NCBI GenBank assembly: GCA_030640155.1
Contig: DAOWJX010000142.1
Span: forward strand, 1-17,554
DNA length: 17,554 bases
Reading direction: 5' to 3'
Source: Candidatus Aegiribacteria sp.
GTDB taxonomy: Bacteria > Fermentibacterota > Fermentibacteria > Fermentibacterales > JCC-6
Both the position numbers and the translations under genes were made by a program. The notes beneath the pieces were generated by a model that saw only the letters and a program-made list of their open reading frames with translations, did no database searches and was not told the DNA's origin. Positions 14,098-17,554 of this stretch are shown here, in pieces. The stretch's first letter is position 1. Each line of letters begins with the position of its first letter.

Positions 14098-14127
14098 TTG
14101 ACAGGTGTGAAACAAGATGGGTAGATT
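14098..14127 (+). promoter_or_regulatory. Sigma70-like promoter candidate for the 459-residue protein gene
   Basis: A perfect TTGACA (14098-14103) is followed after 18 bases by TAGATT (14122-14127, 4 of 6 consensus bases). It lies in the 105-base gap before the ATG at 14192. Confidence 0.35.
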
Positions 14128-14191
14128 CAACATCACGTGTTTACATGTTCAATCTTCTGACGCAATTTGACTGTAGCCGGAGGGATAGTCT

Positions 14192-15571
14192 ATGAGATCA
14201 AAGATTCTTGTGAGAATTCTGATAGTACTGTTGGCAGTGTTTCTGGTTTTCAGAATTCATCAGAGAGTCGAAACGTACAGGATCCCAAGGGAATTCTGTC
14301 GTTCACAAATGAGTGTTCTTTCACACGCCAACATCTATCATATGTTTGTCTCCGAAGGGATTCCCGCTCCTACTCTTGACAGTCTTCTGAGTTTCGCGGA
14401 AGCAAATAACTTCTTTAATGCTTCTCTGAATAATGACAGCATATTTGTTTCGTTTAACGACGGAAGAACCCGAAATGTTCTTATTCCGCAACAATGGAAA
14501 AATCTGTGGAACGAGAATGCCGCTTTGGATATGGAAAATCTTCTTGATTCATTAATCGATGAGCAAATGAACCTCGAACTTGTTATCAGTGAACATGAAG
14601 AATCTCTCGGGTTTTCACTGGATTCTCTGATCGCACTAAGAGAAATTTACATTATTGATAACACACTTGAAGAAGAGAGTGAACTATCTCCAGGCGAATT
14701 CTTCAATGATTCTATCGGTTTTGATGCTGAATCATTTGTAGTGGCCCAGACTGATCTCGCATTTTCAATTGGATCAGCGGAATCGATGTTATTGAACTTC
14801 AGCAATATCATCGCTCCGGCCAGGATGGACTCAGTTGCTGCTCTGGTTATTGCAGTATGCCCCTCTCTCTGGGAATCAGGTTTTTACGATTCAGTCTACT
14901 CTTACGATCCAAAACTCGCTCTAGGTTCACAATTCTCACTTTCCTGTCCCAATATTGACAGGCACGGTGGTGTGGTTAGTGGTCTTATTGAGAAGGATTT
15001 CCCCGATTCATTGTTCCTGGAGGAGGACTGGTCTGAAACACTGACGGTTTTCAGCTTCCCGGAATATGCCGAAATGAGAAGATTGCTGGTTTCACGAGCA
15101 AACCTCATCCGCGCAGCAGAAGAACAAGCAGCATACCTTGCCCAGAGATATCCATTTGTTATCCATCCAAAGCTGCCGGAAAACCTCGATGTAGATATCG
15201 ATAATCTTATCGATCCACTCGGTGGTGAATATGTGTTTGAAATTGTTCCTGATACAACGTACATCTTTTTTGAAAATCCTCATGGAACTTCAAGAAGAGC
15301 AAGGGGTGACTCTGTCGTGGTTGAAACCATGAAATTCGTGGCTTACACTACAATGGACCCTGAATTCTCCAGAGTTGAAGTTTTCTTTAGCCACCCACTC
15401 AGATTCCCCAGCCGTGCGGATGGCGCAATTCCGGGAAGTAATGACAAATTGACTGTTATTATGAACTGGAATCGTTCCGAACTGGGAACTCTGCAAATTG
15501 ATGAGCGTGAAGTTGATCTCGTTGAAGAGTCATCATGGGACTTTATCAGTTCGAAATTCGGAAGCGACTGA
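14192..15571 (+). CDS. Membrane-anchored protein with repeated pilin-like Cys-Pro modules, function unknown
   Basis: This 459-residue protein starts at an ATG with GGAGG 8 bases upstream. Residues 5-20 form one membrane helix (ILVRILIVLLAVFLVF), and the remainder is predicted to lie outside the cytoplasmic membrane. I do not recognise a family. Residues 36-70 (CRSQMSVLSHANIYH...LDSLLSFAEAN) look like the helical part of pilin-like proteins. Residues 222-259 hold VCPSLWESGFYDS...GSQFSLSCPNIDRHGG, with Cys223-Pro, Cys252-Pro and His258-Gly. Residues 341-365 (DPLGGEYVFE...FENPHG) look like a second, Cys-less copy. The same layout ends the lipoprotein at 7224-7562. The protein is strongly acidic with many Phe, Asp and Ser. 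It precedes rpoZ by about 120 bases, without an obvious functional link. Confidence 0.65.
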   Translation: MRSKILVRILIVLLAVFLVFRIHQRVETYRIPREFCRSQMSVLSHANIYHMFVSEGIPAPTLDSLLSFAEANNFFNASLNNDSIFVSFNDGRTRNVLIPQQWKNLWNENAALDMENLLDSLIDEQMNLELVISEHEESLGFSLDSLIALREIYIIDNTLEEESELSPGEFFNDSIGFDAESFVVAQTDLAFSIGSAESMLLNFSNIIAPARMDSVAALVIAVCPSLWESGFYDSVYSYDPKLALGSQFSLSCPNIDRHGGVVSGLIEKDFPDSLFLEEDWSETLTVFSFPEYAEMRRLLVSRANLIRAAEEQAAYLAQRYPFVIHPKLPENLDVDIDNLIDPLGGEYVFEIVPDTTYIFFENPHGTSRRARGDSVVVETMKFVAYTTMDPEFSRVEVFFSHPLRFPSRADGAIPGSNDKLTVIMNWNRSELGTLQIDEREVDLVEESSWDFISSKFGSD

Positions 15572-15630
15572 TAGTCTGGATTCCGTTCAATAAAGATGAC
15601 GGACTGCAATTCTGGAACCTTTTTCTTCAA

Positions 15631-15657
15631 GCAGGATAAAGTGTGCGTCTATCCTGC
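15631..15657. repeat. Inverted repeat (hairpin) upstream of rpoZ
   Basis: GCAGGATA (15631-15638) is perfectly complementary to TATCCTGC (15650-15657), with an 11-base loop. No T-run follows, so a classical terminator is unlikely. A TATAAA follows three bases later and the rpoZ ATG lies 33 bases downstream of the stem. The hairpin may be an operator or an mRNA leader structure, or an imperfect terminator for the preceding gene. Confidence 0.4.
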
Positions 15658-15689
15658 CAATATAAAACGATACACTTTGGGGGTGCCGA

Positions 15690-15902
15690 ATGACGGATAA
15701 GTTCAGTGATATAGAAACGATGGGTGAAAAGTCGGATAATCAGTATGTCCTGGCTCTTGCAATTGCAAAGAGGGTCAGAAAGCTCAGATCCGGAGCCCCT
15801 CCTCTTATCGACAGCAAGGATTCTAAGAGAAAGCCTTTTGACACAGCAATGAAAGAAATTTACCAGGAGAGAATCACTTATACGCTTGATGATGACGTAT
15901 AG
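15690..15902 (+). CDS. rpoZ: DNA-directed RNA polymerase omega subunit
   Basis: This 70-residue protein has the omega core NQYVLALAIAKRVRKLRSGA (residues 17-36), PPLIDSKDSKRKPFDTAMKE and then IYQERITYTLDDD, matching the N-R-Y-x-L-x-x-x-x-A-K-R-A motif that wraps the beta-prime subunit. Omega promotes polymerase assembly and forms part of a ppGpp site in proteobacteria. The ATG at 15690 has GGGGGT 6 bases upstream. An inverted repeat lies in its leader. It is separated from the isomerase lipoprotein gene by about 37 bases and may be co-transcribed with it. Confidence 0.9.
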   Translation: MTDKFSDIETMGEKSDNQYVLALAIAKRVRKLRSGAPPLIDSKDSKRKPFDTAMKEIYQERITYTLDDDV

Positions 15903-15939
15903 TTGCAAAGCAAACAGATATCTTGAAAGGATGATTTTT

Positions 15940-16737
15940 ATGCGGGCAACCCTGTTCATAACCATTTCAGCAGTACTTGTTATAGGAGCTTGCGGAACTC
16001 AGGGCACTCCAGATAGTAACACAACGGATTCATCAAGAGTCCTTGCAACAGTTAACGACGCTCAAATAACTGAGCAGATGCTCAAAGACGAACTGGAAAT
16101 GATCCCACCTTATCAGAGAGCTTCATTTGAAACGCCTGAGGGTAGAAGGCTTCTCCTGAACCATATTGTTGAGAGAGAACTGCTGCTGACTGCGGCAATA
16201 GACCTTGAACTTGAAGAAGATTCTTTTGTCATCGCTCAGGTTGAACTGGCGATGCAGCAGGTTAAAATCGCAAAGGAAAGAGCTCTCATTCAAACTTTCT
16301 ATCAACAGGAAGTGGTTGATGCGATTGCAATTCCAGATGAGAGAATACTTGATTACTACAATGAACACTCAGGTGACATATACCGCCAGGAAGCACAGGT
16401 CAAAGTTTCACAGGTCCTTCTAACTCTTGATGAAGATACTGCAGCTGTTAAAGTAGCTCTTGAAGCCGGTGATTCATTTGAGACTGTCGTTCTGGAAATG
16501 AGCGAGCATGAACCTACAGTCAATACTGAAGGGGATATGGGCTGGATCACTATTAACTCTCCCTTACCTTACCTTGGTGAACAGTCAGAGATATCAGAAG
16601 CACTGTTTGCTACTGAGGTCGGAGAAGTTATTGGACCTTACTCAACAGTCATGGGTTACCATTTCTTCCTTGTAACAGACGCCCGCTTGAGGAAGTCAGA
16701 GAATCCATCGAGAACGTCCTTAAGCCTGCGATTGTAA
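15940..16737 (+). pseudogene. SurA/PrsA-like parvulin prolyl isomerase lipoprotein, 5' part of a frameshifted gene
   Basis: The frame begins at the ATG at 15940 (AAAGGA 8 bases upstream) with lipoprotein signal MRATLFITISAVLVIGAC. A chaperone-like N-terminal helical domain follows (VLATVNDAQITEQMLKDELE..., NHIVERELLLTAAIDLELEE), then the parvulin domain: QVKVSQVLLTLDEDTA, LEAGDSFETVVLEMSEHEP, GDMGWITINSPLP, LFATEVGEVIGPYSTVMGYH. These proteins help fold exported proteins. After HFFLVTD the frame changes: residues ARLRKSENPSRTSLSLRL before the stop at 16737 look unlike the family. The -1 frame from 16680 instead gives RRPLEEVRESIENVL, the normal parvulin end, and stays open to 17162. One base is therefore missing near 16678-16685, by mutation or sequencing error. 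The other part is listed separately. An ATG at 15886 overlapping rpoZ was rejected as the start. Confidence 0.8.
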
Positions 16738-17162
16738 ACTCTTTTTTCCAGGATGACCTTCTACCCCGGCTCAGAGAACAGTATGGGGTTGAAATAAACG
16801 AAGACGCGTTCCTTCCGGATGAACATATGCCCGCAGACTCACTTCTGCAGTCCGCGCAAAACCTCATGGAAACGAATCCTGAGACTGCAGTTGAGTATTT
16901 CAAGCTCTTCATCGAACGTTTCCCGGAGCATGAACGCGCACATCAGGCTCAGTTCCTGATCGGGTTTACCTACTCCGAACAGATAGCGGATTACGATTCT
17001 GCAGTAGAGGCTTTTCAGGCTGTAATAGATAATTATCCTGAATCGGATTTCGTAGATGACGCTGAATGGATGATTCAGAATATGGGAGTCCCACCAGAAG
17101 AACTTCTATTAGACCAGAACTCAGAATTGAATGAAGAAAATACAGAAGACTCTGCTCTGTAG
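16680..17162 (+). pseudogene. C-terminal part of the frameshifted isomerase: parvulin tail plus TPR domain
   Basis: This frame (about 160 codons) continues the preceding gene in the -1 frame without a stop. It begins RPLEEVRESIENVLKPAIV, continues FFQDDLLPRLREQYGVEIN, which is the usual tail after a parvulin domain, and then has a TPR-like region: AVEYFKLFIERFPEHERAHQ, QFLIGFTYSEQIADYDSAVE, AFQAVIDNYPESDFVDDAEW. These repeats resemble YfiO/BamD-type and YbgF-type TPRs. The C-terminus is acidic. If expressed alone it could start at ATG 16827, which has GGATG 5 bases upstream, but it would then lack a signal peptide, so a 407-residue fusion with the lipoprotein isomerase is the better reading. 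A terminator-like hairpin follows 21 bases after the stop. Confidence 0.78.
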
Positions 17163-17183
17163 AATAAATACACTAGTTACGAA

Positions 17184-17215
17184 AGGAACCCCGGGGGGAA
17201 ACTCCTGGGGTTCCT
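17184..17215 (+). terminator. Terminator-like hairpin after the isomerase-TPR gene
   Basis: AGGAACCCC (17184-17192) pairs perfectly with GGGGTTCCT (17207-17215). Partial pairing of inner G-rich and CTCC segments would shorten the 14-base loop. The stem is GC-rich and lies just past the stop at 17162, as expected for an intrinsic terminator, although only a poor T-stretch follows (ATTAGCCCTTT). Confidence 0.55.
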
Positions 17216-17286
17216 ATTAGCCCTTTCCCGATGCCTCTCGGTGGCCCCTATTCACTCTATACATTCTGGAAAGCGGGAGGTTTTGC

Positions 17287-17554
17287 TTGAGAATCAGTTT
17301 TTATCAGGCGCTGATTGTAATTTCTATACTGATGCTTGCAGTTTTAACAGGATGCGGTCCTGTTGCTGATGAGCATTCCCCGGAGGGCATAACTGTCCTT
17401 GCCGGAAATGCACTGCAATCGGGAAATGCGTCAGAAGCGTTGCGATTGTACACATCAGCCCTTGAGCAATTCCCTGATGATATAAAGATATCTTCATGGT
17501 TGCTGGGAAAAGGCAGAGCACTCCTCGTTCTGGGGCGCACGGAGGAAGCAATCG
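17287..17554 (+). CDS. TPR lipoprotein, N-terminal part, continues beyond window
   Basis: The frame is open from a TTG at 17287 to the right edge (89 codons), so the protein is cut only by the window. GGGAGG lies 6 bases before the TTG. The N-terminus MRISFYQALIVISILMLAVL followed by TGC is a lipoprotein signal with lipobox L-T-G-C. A TPR motif begins soon after: VLAGNALQSGNASEALRLYT, SALEQFPDD..., WLLGKGRALLVLGRTEEAI. Such lipoproteins act as periplasmic scaffolds, for instance in outer-membrane assembly, but the role here cannot be told. It follows the TPR-ended isomerase gene on the same strand, separated by a terminator-like hairpin. Confidence 0.75.
   Translation, partial: MRISFYQALIVISILMLAVLTGCGPVADEHSPEGITVLAGNALQSGNASEALRLYTSALEQFPDDIKISSWLLGKGRALLVLGRTEEAI

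Noticed and set aside
15886..15940. Earlier ATG codons as the start of the prolyl isomerase gene
   Set aside because: They overlap rpoZ and would put 18 polar residues before the lipoprotein signal; the ATG at 15940 has a better-spaced Shine-Dalgarno sequence.
16675..16690. Programmed -1 ribosomal frameshifting in the isomerase gene
   Set aside because: No slippery heptamer or obvious downstream pseudoknot is visible; a missing base is simpler. It is kept as an alternative within the finding.
1..17554. CRISPR arrays, insertion sequences, tRNA/rRNA genes, prophage genes
   Set aside because: No regularly spaced repeats, transposase motifs, cloverleaf-like sequences or phage structural genes were found on either strand by eye.

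Overview
The window looks like a piece of chromosome from an uncultured Gram-negative-type (diderm) bacterium of moderate G+C. Evidence for two membranes is indirect: separate heptose kinase and heptose adenylyltransferase genes (LPS precursor synthesis), several lipoproteins with lipoboxes, and a SurA/PrsA-like periplasmic prolyl isomerase. The mix (split rfaE1/rfaE2, a pyrophosphate-driven ion pump with Na+-type residues, PASTA protein beside rpe, many TPR and pilin-like Cys-Pro proteins) fits an FCB-like candidate phylum such as Fermentibacterota. That placement is inference from gene content and was not tested. Shine-Dalgarno sequences are strong (GGAGG-type), and several core genes appear to start at TTG, GTG or even CTG.

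Layout. Positions 1-641 (minus) hold the N-terminal part of a secreted GHL10-type glycoside hydrolase-like protein cut by the window edge, preceded by a small lipoprotein gene (843-1319, minus). A roughly 400-base spacer with an inverted repeat and a plausible promoter leads into a two-gene, visibly AT-richer cassette on the plus strand (1718-2507): a Pol-beta-type nucleotidyltransferase and an overlapping 82-residue partner. It resembles an accessory toxin-antitoxin-like module.

Positions 2549-12966 form a long block of minus-strand genes read from right to left: rfaE1, rfaE2, hppA, a NifU-domain protein, a membrane PASTA protein, rpe, a small lipoprotein, ffh, rpsP, khpA, rimM, trmD, rplS, rnhB and yraN. 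Most junctions overlap or are under 100 bases, so there are probably one or a few operons. hppA has its own promoter-like sequence. The second half is the classical signal-recognition/S16/TrmD/L19 translation cluster.

From 13033 to the right edge the genes run on the plus strand: a DUF3467 protein, a YbbR-domain membrane protein, a 459-residue membrane-anchored protein of unknown function with pilin-like Cys-Pro modules, rpoZ, a prolyl isomerase lipoprotein fused to a TPR tail but broken by a one-base frameshift, a terminator-like hairpin, and the beginning of a TPR lipoprotein cut by the window edge.

The points most worth a second look are the nucleotidyltransferase cassette, the Cys-Pro/His-Gly module shared by two unrelated proteins, the frameshifted isomerase-TPR fusion, the missing AUG of rnhB, and a Glu-to-Gly change in the TrmD cofactor/active-site loop. 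No tRNA, rRNA, CRISPR array or insertion sequence was seen.
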